A DNA stretch of 34,917 bases from Bacteroidia bacterium. Lineage in GTDB: Bacteria > Bacteroidota > Bacteroidia > Bacteroidales > GWF2-35-48. The notes below the pieces were generated by a model. That model was given only the letters and a program-made list of their open reading frames with translations, searched no databases and was not told where the DNA came from. Within the stretch, counting starts at the first letter, position 1, and each line of letters begins with the position of its first letter. Below are positions 18,413 to 26,086 of this stretch, piece by piece. The DNA lies in assembly GCA_016212695.1 (NCBI GenBank), contig JACREX010000055.1, positions 1-34,917 of the forward strand. The letters run 5' to 3'. The position numbers and the translations under genes were made by a program.

Positions 18413-19087
18413 ATGAGCAACTTTTTTACAACATCCATCGGAAAAAAATTAGTGATGTCGCTTTGCGGACTTTTCCTGGCCGTGTTTTTATTAGTGCATC
18501 TCAGTATAAATTCACTGCTTATTATTTGCGACAACCACACCTTTAATGTAGCGGCCAATTTTATGGCTAAGAACAAACTGATTAAGGTCGTTGAGATCGT
18601 TCTTTTTCTTGGCCTGTTTCTTCACATAATTTATGGAATATGGCTGCAGATCCAGAACTGGATGTCGAGGCCTGTGGGATATGTAAAGACCAACCACTCG
18701 CAGACATCGTTTTTCTCGAAATATATGATCCACACGGCCATTGTGATTTTTATTTTCCTTGTGTTACACTTTATGGATTTTTTCTTAAAAGCAAAATTTT
18801 TTAAAGACCAGATGCCCCCTGAAATTGGAGGATTAGAAGACATGGCGACTGCGGTTATCTTAAAATTTAAAATGCTTCCATATGTAATAATTTATATCGT
18901 GTGTATCTTTATTCTCGGATTTCACCTGTTCCATTCCTTCCAGTCGGCATTTCAGACGCTGGGACTGGATCATAAAATCTATACACCGATTATTAAAACT
19001 GCCGGTGTGATTTATGCGCTGATTATAATTATCGGCTACAGCCTGATCCCGCTGGTGGTTTATTTCACATTTCCCAATCCTGCGTAA
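18413..19087 (+). CDS. sdhC: Succinate dehydrogenase/fumarate reductase cytochrome b subunit
   Basis: The 224-residue membrane subunit has five hydrophobic helices and the SdhC b558-type opening (TTSIGKKLVMSLCGLFLAVFLLVHLSIN). Conserved His residues that can bind the two hemes lie in LVHLSIN, FLHIIYG, LHFMDFF and GFHLFHSFQS. It anchors the flavoprotein and iron-sulfur subunits and passes electrons to or from menaquinone. Fusion of the anchor into one polypeptide is typical of the type B enzymes of Bacteroidota. It is the first gene of sdhC-sdhA-sdhB; the upstream 234-base region is AT-rich with only a one-mismatch -7 box (TACTTTCG, 18335-18342). The direction of the reaction in vivo cannot be read from sequence. 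Confidence 0.95.
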   Translation: MSNFFTTSIGKKLVMSLCGLFLAVFLLVHLSINSLLIICDNHTFNVAANFMAKNKLIKVVEIVLFLGLFLHIIYGIWLQIQNWMSRPVGYVKTNHSQTSFFSKYMIHTAIVIFIFLVLHFMDFFLKAKFFKDQMPPEIGGLEDMATAVILKFKMLPYVIIYIVCIFILGFHLFHSFQSAFQTLGLDHKIYTPIIKTAGVIYALIIIIGYSLIPLVVYFTFPNPA

Positions 19088-19105
19088 GACAAAAAAACAC
19101 AATAT

Positions 19106-19154
19106 AAATCCTAAATCCCAAATCCCAAATCCTAAATCCCAAATCCCAAATTCA
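19106..19154 (+). repeat. Tandem heptamer repeat between sdhC and sdhA
   Basis: Six perfect-register seven-base units run from 19106 to 19147: AAATCCT, AAATCCC, AAATCCC, AAATCCT, AAATCCC, AAATCCC, followed by a decayed unit AAATTCA. The array ends six bases before the sdhA ATG and lies within the transcribed spacer of the operon, where it occupies most of the 73-base gap and leaves no room for a Shine-Dalgarno sequence. Confidence 0.9.
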
Positions 19155-19160
19155 TAAATT

Positions 19161-21080
19161 ATGGTAACACTTAATTCAAAAATTCCTGATGGGCCGCTTG
19201 CTGAAAAATGGTCAAGATATAAATCAAATTGCAGGCTGGTAAATCCTGCGAATAAGACAAAACTTGATATTATTGTTGTTGGAACCGGTATTGCAGGAGC
19301 GCCTGCTGCGGCTTCTTTAGCTGAGTTGGGTTATAATGTTAAATGTTTTTGCTTTCAGGATACCCCTCGAAGAGCACACTCTGTTGCCGCCCAGGGTGGC
19401 ATTAATGCAGCAAAAAATTATAAAAATGATGGAGACAGCGATTACCGGCTGTTTTATGATATGATAAAGGGTGGAGACTTTCGTTCGCGTGAAGCAGATG
19501 TTTACCGCTGTGCAGAAGTAAGCAACCAGGTAATAGACCAGATGACTGCTGCCGGAGTTCCTTTTGCAAGAGAATATGGCGGATTATTGACTACCCGCTC
19601 TTTCGGCGGTGTGCAGGTTTCAAGAACATTTTATGCATCGGGCCAAACAGGGCAGCAGTGTCTTTTAGGCGGCTATACCGCCTTATGTCGTCAGATTCAT
19701 CAAGGGAAAATAACAATGTATCCGCGACGTGAAATGCTTGAATTGGTTTTAGTTGATGGCAAAGCCCGTGGAATAATTATAAGGAATTTAATTACAGGAG
19801 AAATTGAAAGACATTCTGCACACGCAGTGGTTCTGGCAACCGGCGGTTATGGAACAATATATTATCTTTCAACTTTAGCTATTAATTGTAATGCCTCGGC
19901 TCAATATATTGCTTTCAAAAAAGGAGCCGGATGGGCTAATCCGTGTTTTATTCAAATCCATCCTTCATGTATTCCGCAATTAAATCTGTATCAGTCAAAA
20001 TTAACACTGATGTCAGAATCGCTTCGGAATGATGGAAGAGTTTGGGTGCCAAAGCAGAAAGGAGATAAACGACATCCAAATGATATACCTGAGGAAGAAC
20101 GCGATTATTATCTTGAAAGAAAATATCCCGCTTATGGCAACCTTGTTCCGCGCGATATAGGTTCAAGAGCTGCAAAAGAAATATGCGACGACGGCTATGG
20201 CGTTGGCGATACCGGGTTAGCCGTATATCTTGATTTCAGAGATGCAATTCAGGCGCAGGGTAAAAAAGTTATTGTTGGAAAATATGGTAACCTCTTTGAT
20301 TTATATGAACAGATGGCAGGAATCAATTCTTATGAAAGACCGATGATGATATACCCTGCAGGGCATTACACAATGGGCGGGTTATGGGTTGATTATAATT
20401 TAATGACAACTATTCCGGGCTTATTCGCGATAGGCGAATGTAATTTTTCAATCCATGGAGCAAACAGATTAGGCGCAAGTTCATTATTACAGGGCGCTGC
20501 TGACGGATATTTTGTACTGCCTGTTACAATTGGCGATTATCTTGCTGCAGATATTAAAACCCCAAGAATCCCAACTGATATTCCTGAATTTGATGCGGCT
20601 GAAAAAACCGTGAAACAAAAATTAGAACATCTTATTTCAATAAACGGCAAACAAACAGCAACATCATTCCATAAGCGTCTCGGTAAAATTATGTGGGATT
20701 ACTGCGGTATTAAAAGAAACGCTGATGGTCTTAAGAAAGCATTAGGTTTAATTGACGACCTTATAAAAGAATTTTGGAAAGACGTGAAAGTTTCAGGTGA
20801 ATTAAATGAATTAAATCCCGAACTTGTAAAAGCAGGAAGAATAGCTGATTTCTTAGAGGTTGCCAAATTATTATGCTCAGATGCTTTAAACAGGCAGGAA
20901 TCATGCGGAGCGCATTTTCGCGATGAATATCAGACACCCGAAGGTGAAGCTAAACGTAATGACGCTGAATATAAATATGTATCAGTTTGGGAATATCAGG
21001 GAGAGGATAATCTTCCCGTTTTAAATAAAGAAGAATTAAAATTTGATTTTGTTGAATTGAAGGAAAGAAGTTATAAATAA
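19161..21080 (+). CDS. sdhA: Succinate dehydrogenase/fumarate reductase flavoprotein subunit
   Basis: The 639-residue catalytic subunit interconverts succinate and fumarate using covalently bound FAD. The dinucleotide fold ([12 protein letters not shown], residues 39-50) is followed by [14 protein letters not shown], in which His73 is the expected FAD attachment residue. Substrate-site segments are present ([49 protein letters not shown]). The C-terminal domain contains the usual RxExCGAHxRxEY-like stretch ([13 protein letters not shown]). Length fits the Bacteroidota/type B family. It follows sdhC after a heptamer-repeat spacer and precedes sdhB by 15 bases. Confidence 0.97.
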   Translation: MVTLNSKIPDGPLAEKWSRYKSNCRLVNPANKTKLDIIVVGTGIAGAPAAASLAELGYNVKCFCFQDTPRRAHSVAAQGGINAAKNYKNDGDSDYRLFYDMIKGGDFRSREADVYRCAEVSNQVIDQMTAAGVPFAREYGGLLTTRSFGGVQVSRTFYASGQTGQQCLLGGYTALCRQIHQGKITMYPRREMLELVLVDGKARGIIIRNLITGEIERHSAHAVVLATGGYGTIYYLSTLAINCNASAQYIAFKKGAGWANPCFIQIHPSCIPQLNLYQSKLTLMSESLRNDGRVWVPKQKGDKRHPNDIPEEERDYYLERKYPAYGNLVPRDIGSRAAKEICDDGYGVGDTGLAVYLDFRDAIQAQGKKVIVGKYGNLFDLYEQMAGINSYERPMMIYPAGHYTMGGLWVDYNLMTTIPGLFAIGECNFSIHGANRLGASSLLQGAADGYFVLPVTIGDYLAADIKTPRIPTDIPEFDAAEKTVKQKLEHLISINGKQTATSFHKRLGKIMWDYCGIKRNADGLKKALGLIDDLIKEFWKDVKVSGELNELNPELVKAGRIADFLEVAKLLCSDALNRQESCGAHFRDEYQTPEGEAKRNDAEYKYVSVWEYQGEDNLPVLNKEELKFDFVELKERSYK

Positions 21081-21095
21081 ACCAACCTTATTTTT

Positions 21096-21845
21096 ATGAA
21101 ACTTACTTTAAAAATCTGGCGACAGGAAAATGCCAAAGCAAAGGGTAAATTTGAAACATACCAATTAGATGGCGTTTCTCCGGAAATGTCTTTTCTTGAA
21201 ATGCTGGATTATCATAATGAAAAATTAATACTGGAGGGAACAAATCCCGTAGCGTTTGATAATGATTGCAGGGAAGGAATTTGCGGTATGTGCGGTTTAT
21301 ATATAAATGGGAGACCGCATGGCCCTGACGAAGACAATACTACTTGCCAACTTCATATGAGAAAATTCAATGATGGCGATACAATTGTAATAGAACCATG
21401 GCGTTCGAAAGCGTTTCCTGTGATAAAAGATTTGATAGTTGACAGAACCGCATTAGATAAATTAATCATTGCCGGCGGTTATATTTCTGCCGATACAGGC
21501 TCTGCGCCTGAAGCTAATTCAATACCTATTCCCAAGCATAAAGCTGATTTATCTTTTAATGCCAATGAATGTGTCGGTTGCGGCGCTTGTGTTGCTGTCT
21601 GTAAAAATGCTTCGGCCATGCTTTTTGTTGCAGCAAAAGTATCTCACCTTGCATTATTACCTCAGGGTAAAATTGAAGCCAGCGAACGGGTATTGAAAAT
21701 GGTTAAGGAGATGGATAAATTAGGCTTTGGCAACTGCTCCAATACCGGAGCCTGCGAAGCGGAATGTCCGAAAAGCGTTTCCATTTCAAATATCGCAAGA
21801 CTTAACAGGGAATATATTTGCGCCGGGCTTACCCATGAAAATTGA
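21096..21845 (+). CDS. sdhB: Succinate dehydrogenase/fumarate reductase iron-sulfur subunit
   Basis: The 249-residue subunit carries electrons between the FAD and the membrane hemes. An N-terminal plant-type ferredoxin domain binds the [2Fe-2S] cluster ([10 protein letters not shown], then Cys in NTTCQLH). The C-terminal domain has [11 protein letters not shown] and [17 protein letters not shown] for the [4Fe-4S] and [3Fe-4S] clusters. The order sdhC-sdhA-sdhB matches other Bacteroidota operons. No clear intrinsic terminator follows; the next gene, rho, appears to have its own promoter at 21858-21887. Confidence 0.96.
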   Translation: MKLTLKIWRQENAKAKGKFETYQLDGVSPEMSFLEMLDYHNEKLILEGTNPVAFDNDCREGICGMCGLYINGRPHGPDEDNTTCQLHMRKFNDGDTIVIEPWRSKAFPVIKDLIVDRTALDKLIIAGGYISADTGSAPEANSIPIPKHKADLSFNANECVGCGACVAVCKNASAMLFVAAKVSHLALLPQGKIEASERVLKMVKEMDKLGFGNCSNTGACEAECPKSVSISNIARLNREYICAGLTHEN

Positions 21846-21857
21846 TTGATTTTTTTT

Positions 21858-21887
21858 TTGCTAAGTTCAACTTTATTACTATACTTG
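21858..21887 (+). promoter_or_regulatory. Putative rho promoter: TTG-N19-TATACTTG
   Basis: TTG at 21858-21860 is followed after exactly 19 bases by TATACTTG (21880-21887), one mismatch from TAnnTTTG. Spacing is as expected for the Bacteroidota primary sigma factor. Transcription would start near 21892, giving a leader of about 135 bases before the rho ATG, long enough for regulation; rho is autogenously regulated through its leader in other bacteria, but no specific leader element is identified here. Confidence 0.5.
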
Positions 21888-22028
21888 CACAAAATTCTGA
21901 GTTATTTCCAAGCAAGATTTTTATTTCCAGGTATTCTTCACCAGAAAATAATGGAAAAAACAAATAATTAAAAGATTACGCTTTTTACTATTTTTATATT
22001 TATTAATCAATTCTAATTTCCATATTCC

Positions 22029-23828
22029 ATGTACGACATTCTTGAACTGAACAACATGGTTGTTACAGAACTAAAAGAAATAGCCAAACAACTCAACATT
22101 AAAAAAGCCGAAACCCTTCGGAAACAGGACTTAGTCTATGCAATAATAGACAGCCAGGCCATGGTTCCCGTTAAAGAAGATTTGCATAAAAAATCAGATG
22201 AAAATCATTCCAAAAGACCCAGACACAGAAGAATAGAAAAGGTACAGGTAAGCGTTCCGAAAGTCGCGGAAGAAGAAAATAACGAATCTTCTATTGAAAC
22301 GATAAATCCTGCGCCGCTTTTTAAAGAAAAACAAAGTATTTTTAAAATTCAGGAAGACAGTAAGCCGGAAATTATTAATGAGGAAAAACAAACGATGGAA
22401 TTATCAAACGAAGAAGAACCCGTAAAAAAGGTGATCATGGATGATGTAAATCTTTTTGATCAGGAAAATATAGAGAATAAAGAAGAGCTGACCATTCAAG
22501 AGCAGCCGGAAATTCAAGAACCTGTTTCAGACGATTCCATTCACCAGGAACCGGAGTTTTTTCCCGTGGAATCTAAAATCGACCAGAAAGATGAGAAAGA
22601 TGAAATCAAAAAAAATATCGAAGATGATCTGAAAAAACTTTATATAGATACAAACCAAACCTATCAGAAAAAATATTTTGACAAGAGCAAATACGATAAA
22701 GTTTTTGATTTCGATGGGATCATAATAAGTTCCGGAGTCCTTGAAATAATGCCAGACGGATACGGGTTCCTGAGATCGTCTGATTACAATTATTTAAACT
22801 CGCCCGACGATATTTATGTGTCGCAGTCGCAGATAAAATTATTCGGCCTTAAAACGGGCGATACGGTTGAAGGCTCCATTAGGCCTCCGAAAGACGGTGA
22901 AAAATATTTCCCGTTAATAAAGATCGAAAAGATTAATGGAAGGAGCCCGGACATCATCCGAGACAGAATCCCGTTTGATCATCTCACCCCATTGTTCCCG
23001 AACCAAAAATTTAATATTACCGGCAAAAGAGGTACTATTTCAACACGTATCATTGATCTGTTTTCGCCGATCGGAAAAGGACAAAGAGGGCTTATTGTTG
23101 CACAGCCAAAGACCGGTAAAACTGTATTACTGCAAGAGATAGCCAATGCAATATCTGCCAATCACCCGGAAGTTTACCTGATCATTCTGTTGGTTGACGA
23201 GCGGCCAGAAGAAGTTACGGATATGGCCAGAAATGTAACCGCCGAAGTGGTTTCTTCAACCTTCGACGAACCCGCTGAACGCCATGTGAAAATAGCAAAC
23301 ATTGTTCTTGAAAAGGCAAAACGATTAGTTGAGAGCGGACACGATGTTGTGGTGCTGCTCGATTCAATAACCCGTCTTGCCCGCGCATATAACACAGTGG
23401 CCCCGGCATCGGGAAAAGTATTATCAGGAGGCGTTGATGCAAACGCCCTTCATAAACCCAAGCGTTTTTTTGGCGCAGCCAGAAATATTGAAGACGGCGG
23501 ATCGCTCACCATCATTGCTACCGCGCTTACAGAAACCGGCTCCAAAATGGATGATGTGATATTCGAAGAATTCAAAGGTACCGGCAATATGGAACTGCAA
23601 CTTGACAGAAAACTATCCAACAAGCGTATTTATCCTGCCGTGGATATCAATGCGTCCAGCACGCGTCGCGAAGAATTGTTGCTGCCAAAGGAATATCTTA
23701 ATAGAATTTGGATACTCAGGAATTACTTAGGAGACATGAACTCGCAGGAAACGATGACCTTTATGATAGACCGGCTTTCGAAAACCGCCACCAACGAGGA
23801 GTTCCTGATTTCAATGAATGATCAATAA
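22029..23828 (+). CDS. rho: Transcription termination factor Rho
   Basis: The 599-residue hexameric RNA helicase/ATPase releases RNA from polymerase. Residues 1-about 45 form the Rho N-terminal SAP-like domain ([20 protein letters not shown]). About 50-225 is a Glu/Lys-rich insertion without predicted fold. About 230-305 is the cold-shock RNA-binding domain ([15 protein letters not shown]). The ATPase core has Walker A (AQPKTGKT, about residue 358), Walker B ([16 protein letters not shown]) and the Q/R-loop region ending in [13 protein letters not shown]. coli Rho is 419 residues; the extra length is the insertion, which is known in Bacteroidota Rho and in Bacteroides thetaiotaomicron is reported to drive condensate formation. 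The gene stands alone with a likely own promoter. Confidence 0.97.
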   Translation: MYDILELNNMVVTELKEIAKQLNIKKAETLRKQDLVYAIIDSQAMVPVKEDLHKKSDENHSKRPRHRRIEKVQVSVPKVAEEENNESSIETINPAPLFKEKQSIFKIQEDSKPEIINEEKQTMELSNEEEPVKKVIMDDVNLFDQENIENKEELTIQEQPEIQEPVSDDSIHQEPEFFPVESKIDQKDEKDEIKKNIEDDLKKLYIDTNQTYQKKYFDKSKYDKVFDFDGIIISSGVLEIMPDGYGFLRSSDYNYLNSPDDIYVSQSQIKLFGLKTGDTVEGSIRPPKDGEKYFPLIKIEKINGRSPDIIRDRIPFDHLTPLFPNQKFNITGKRGTISTRIIDLFSPIGKGQRGLIVAQPKTGKTVLLQEIANAISANHPEVYLIILLVDERPEEVTDMARNVTAEVVSSTFDEPAERHVKIANIVLEKAKRLVESGHDVVVLLDSITRLARAYNTVAPASGKVLSGGVDANALHKPKRFFGAARNIEDGGSLTIIATALTETGSKMDDVIFEEFKGTGNMELQLDRKLSNKRIYPAVDINASSTRREELLLPKEYLNRIWILRNYLGDMNSQETMTFMIDRLSKTATNEEFLISMNDQ

Positions 23829-23841
23829 CTGAGTCTGCTCT

Positions 23842-23871
23842 AAAAAGTACCAAAATCGGGCGGCTTTTTTT
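23842..23871 (+). terminator. Weak intrinsic terminator after rho
   Basis: AAAAAG (23842-23847) can pair with CTTTTT (from 23864), extended by ACC with GG pairs, and the stem runs into seven T residues (23865-23871). The stem is imperfect and AT-rich, so activity is uncertain. It lies 14 bases beyond the rho stop, between convergent genes. Confidence 0.35.
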
Positions 23872-23883
23872 ATTTGTTTCCGG

Positions 23884-24867
23884 TTACATATCGAGTAGCC
23901 ATGCAAAAATAAGCGGCGCAACGATAGATGCATCCGATTCAATTATGAATTTCGGAGTATCAATTCCTAATTTGCCCCAGGTGATTTTTTCGTTGGGAAC
24001 AGCGCCGGAATACGATCCATAACTGGTTGTTGAATCTGAAATCTGGCAGAAATAGCTCCAGAACGGAACATCGCGCCACCCTAAATCCTGGTACATCATG
24101 GGCACCACGCAAATCGGGAAATCACCTGCAATACCGCCGCCTACCTGAAAAAATCCCACTCCCTTTCCGGCAGAATTTTTTTTGTACCAGTCTGTGAGCC
24201 GCATCATATATTCTATTCCTGATTTCATTACTGAAGGCGTCAATTCTTCTTTTATGCAATAGGATGCAAAAATATTTCCCATAGTAGAGTCTTCCCAGCC
24301 GGGAACAATGATGGGCAGATTTTTTTCTGCAGCAGCCAGCATCCATGAATTCTTTGGATCAATTTCATATTCATTTACCAGGTCGCCTGACAATACCATT
24401 TTATACATGTATTCATGCGGAAAATATCTTTCGCCTTTATCCTGCGCTGTTTTCCACTGTTTATAAATATTTTTTTGAAGTTTCCGGAAAGCTTCTTCTT
24501 CAGGAATACAGGTGTCTGTCACCCGGTTTAATCCTTTCTCTAGTAAGGCCCACTCATCTTGCGGTGTAAGATCGCGGTAATGAGGAACTCTTATATAATG
24601 ATTGTGGGCAACTAAGTTCATGATGTCCTCTTCAAGATTAGCACCCGTACAGGTAATAATCTGAACTTTATCTTTCCGTATCATCTCTGCAAGAATGATT
24701 CCCAGTTCGGCCGTACTCATGGCTCCCGCAAGGGTGATCATCATTTTACCCCCTTCTTCCAGATGTTTTTCGTAGGCTTTTGCCGCGTCAACTAAGGATG
24801 CTGCATTAAAGTGCAAAAAATGCTTTTCAATGAATTGAGAAATTGCTTTTCTTTCTTTTGTTGCCAT
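23884..24867 (-). CDS. Deoxyhypusine-synthase-family protein (probable polyamine enzyme)
   Basis: The 327-residue product belongs to the deoxyhypusine synthase fold: NAD-binding segments (MMITLAGAMSTAELG; IITCTGANLEEDI), GVGFFQVGGGIAGDFPI, and the C-terminal YSGAVPNEKITWGKL with Lys299, which corresponds to the catalytic Lys of the WGK motif in eukaryotic enzymes, then ESDASIVAPLI. Bacteria lack eIF5A, the protein substrate of the eukaryotic enzyme, so this homolog more likely moves the aminobutyl group of spermidine or putrescine to a small amine, as homospermidine synthases evolved from this family do. It lies 61 bases downstream of agmatinase on the same strand, which supports a polyamine role. 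The precise product cannot be read from sequence. Confidence 0.88.
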   Translation of the reverse strand: MATKERKAISQFIEKHFLHFNAASLVDAAKAYEKHLEEGGKMMITLAGAMSTAELGIILAEMIRKDKVQIITCTGANLEEDIMNLVAHNHYIRVPHYRDLTPQDEWALLEKGLNRVTDTCIPEEEAFRKLQKNIYKQWKTAQDKGERYFPHEYMYKMVLSGDLVNEYEIDPKNSWMLAAAEKNLPIIVPGWEDSTMGNIFASYCIKEELTPSVMKSGIEYMMRLTDWYKKNSAGKGVGFFQVGGGIAGDFPICVVPMMYQDLGWRDVPFWSYFCQISDSTTSYGSYSGAVPNEKITWGKLGIDTPKFIIESDASIVAPLIFAWLLDM

Positions 24868-24873
24868 AATTAA

Positions 24874-24908
24874 TTTAGGATTTACGATATTAGATTTACG
24901 ATTTGTCT
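24874..24908 (-). repeat. Heptamer repeats between agmatinase and DHS-like genes
   Basis: Plus-strand seven-base units follow each other without gap: TTTAGGA (24874), TTTACGA (24881), TATTAGA (24888), TTTACGA (24895), TTTGTCT (24902). The array fills the spacer just upstream of the minus-strand DHS-like start codon and so lies in its leader or ribosome-binding region. Confidence 0.75.
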
Positions 24909-24928
24909 TATTTTTTCATTTTTTTTTT

Positions 24929-25768
24929 TTAAATAAACCTATATGACAGAATTTTATAAATCAGTTTTGCAGCCAGAAAGTCCGGAGCTTTATTATACAG
25001 GTTGGGACAAAGTTCCACGACGTCAAAACCAAGTATGTTGCACCGTTTATTTACTTTTCTGATTAATTTTAAAACATCGTACCATAAAAGGCCTCCCGGC
25101 TCGGGAGTACCGGTTGAGGGCATCTGTGATGGATCAAAGACATCGAGGTCTATGGTTATATACACGTTTTCTGTGAGGCAATCTATCACATTATTGATCC
25201 AGTCAGGGTCTTTGATAATTCTTTCGGCCAGAAACAGGGTGGATGGATTAATATATTTTTTTTCTTCAGCATCCATGCTCCGGATACCGGCCTGAACAAT
25301 GGGCAGCATTTCTTTTACCCTTGCCATTACACAGGCATGATTGTATTTACCGCCCTCGTATTCCTGCCTCAGATCGCTGTGCGCGTCGAGTTGTAAAACA
25401 GTCAGATTCTTGTATTTTCCAGCGTATGCTTTTATAGCGCCAATACTCACAGAGTGCTCGCCTCCGAGCGTTACCATGAATTTGTTTTTACTTAAATATC
25501 TTTTAGCTCTGTTGTAAACTGCATTCACCATCTTTTCCGGGGATGATTTCTCCCAAACCGGTTTAGCGGTGTAAATGCCCACTTTATAGACCTCGGAATT
25601 TGTTTCCGTATCGTAAAGCTCCATATTCGCAGAAGCCGCAAGTATAGCGGCCGGACCTTTATCTGCACCCTTGATCCAGGTGCTGGTACCATCATATGGC
25701 ACGGGTAATACAACAATTTCTGCCGTGTCGGACGAGGAGTATTTTTTTGGTATTCCGCAATAATTCAT
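24929..25768 (-). CDS. speB: Agmatinase (ureohydrolase family)
   Basis: This 279-residue binuclear manganese enzyme would hydrolyse agmatine to putrescine and urea. Ureohydrolase signatures are all present: LGGEHSVSIG with the first metal His, LQLDAHSDLR with the Asp-Ala-His-x-Asp ligands, HACVMARV, and TIDLDVFDPSQMPSTGTPEPGG with the last Asp pair. Length and the PSTGTPEPGG loop fit agmatinase rather than arginase, though guanidinobutyrase-like specificity is possible. It is upstream of the DHS-like gene on the same strand; together they suggest arginine to agmatine to putrescine to a longer polyamine. No arginine decarboxylase (speA) gene lies in the window. A perfect -7 box is at 25789-25796. 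Confidence 0.92.
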   Translation of the reverse strand: MNYCGIPKKYSSSDTAEIVVLPVPYDGTSTWIKGADKGPAAILAASANMELYDTETNSEVYKVGIYTAKPVWEKSSPEKMVNAVYNRAKRYLSKNKFMVTLGGEHSVSIGAIKAYAGKYKNLTVLQLDAHSDLRQEYEGGKYNHACVMARVKEMLPIVQAGIRSMDAEEKKYINPSTLFLAERIIKDPDWINNVIDCLTENVYITIDLDVFDPSQMPSTGTPEPGGLLWYDVLKLIRKVNKRCNILGFDVVELCPNLYNKAPDFLAAKLIYKILSYRFI

Positions 25769-25788
25769 TATATCATAAAAATTTTTAT

Positions 25789-25796
25789 CAAAATTA
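25789..25796 (-). promoter_or_regulatory. -7 box TAATTTTG of speB
   Basis: On the minus strand the sequence is TAATTTTG, an exact TAnnTTTG match, 20 bases upstream of the speB start codon. No -33 TTG is visible at the usual spacing. Confidence 0.45.
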
Positions 25797-26086
25797 AAAT
25801 TTTTTCTTTCTCATTATACTCCGGCTATATAAATTTTCGATACCTTGCCTGCCGGTAGCTACCGTGACACCAAATTTTCAAGGAATATTTTCTGACAACC
25901 GCTTAGATAAACGTGGAAATATTATCGGTTCCGTACGTATCGGCAGTAGGGGTAGTAGCATATACTAAAAACAGGAAACAAAAAAAGGATAGCGGTTTTT
26001 CTTGAATATCTTGCATCTTGTATCTTAAGAATGTTTAAATTTAAGCCCTCTTAAATTTTAGTATAAAATATTTAATAATCACAGCA
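25797..26086. other. Intergenic region with several short repeats
   Basis: This divergent spacer holds no gene that I can support. It contains CCTTGCCTGCCGGTAGC (25843-25859), overlapping the perfect 12-base palindrome CGGTAGCTACCG (25853-25864); a heptamer cluster CTTGAAT, ATCTTGC, ATCTTGT, ATCTTAA (26001-26028, with one shifted junction); and a hairpin of TTAAATTTAAG (26035-26045) with CTTAAATTTTA (26050-26060), 10 of 11 paired, 26 bases before the M16 start. The promoter of the M16 operon should be here, but no perfect -7 box is seen. Confidence 0.5.

Noticed and set aside
19106-19154. CRISPR array
   Set aside because: Units are seven bases long without spacers, and no cas gene is present.
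23884-24867. True deoxyhypusine synthase acting on eIF5A
   Set aside because: No bacterial eIF5A is known, and the gene sits beside agmatinase; a polyamine substrate is more likely.
25797-26000. tRNA or small RNA gene in the speB-M16 spacer
   Set aside because: The locally higher GC content invited a check, but I found no cloverleaf arms or conserved TTCGA-type T-loop with matching stems.
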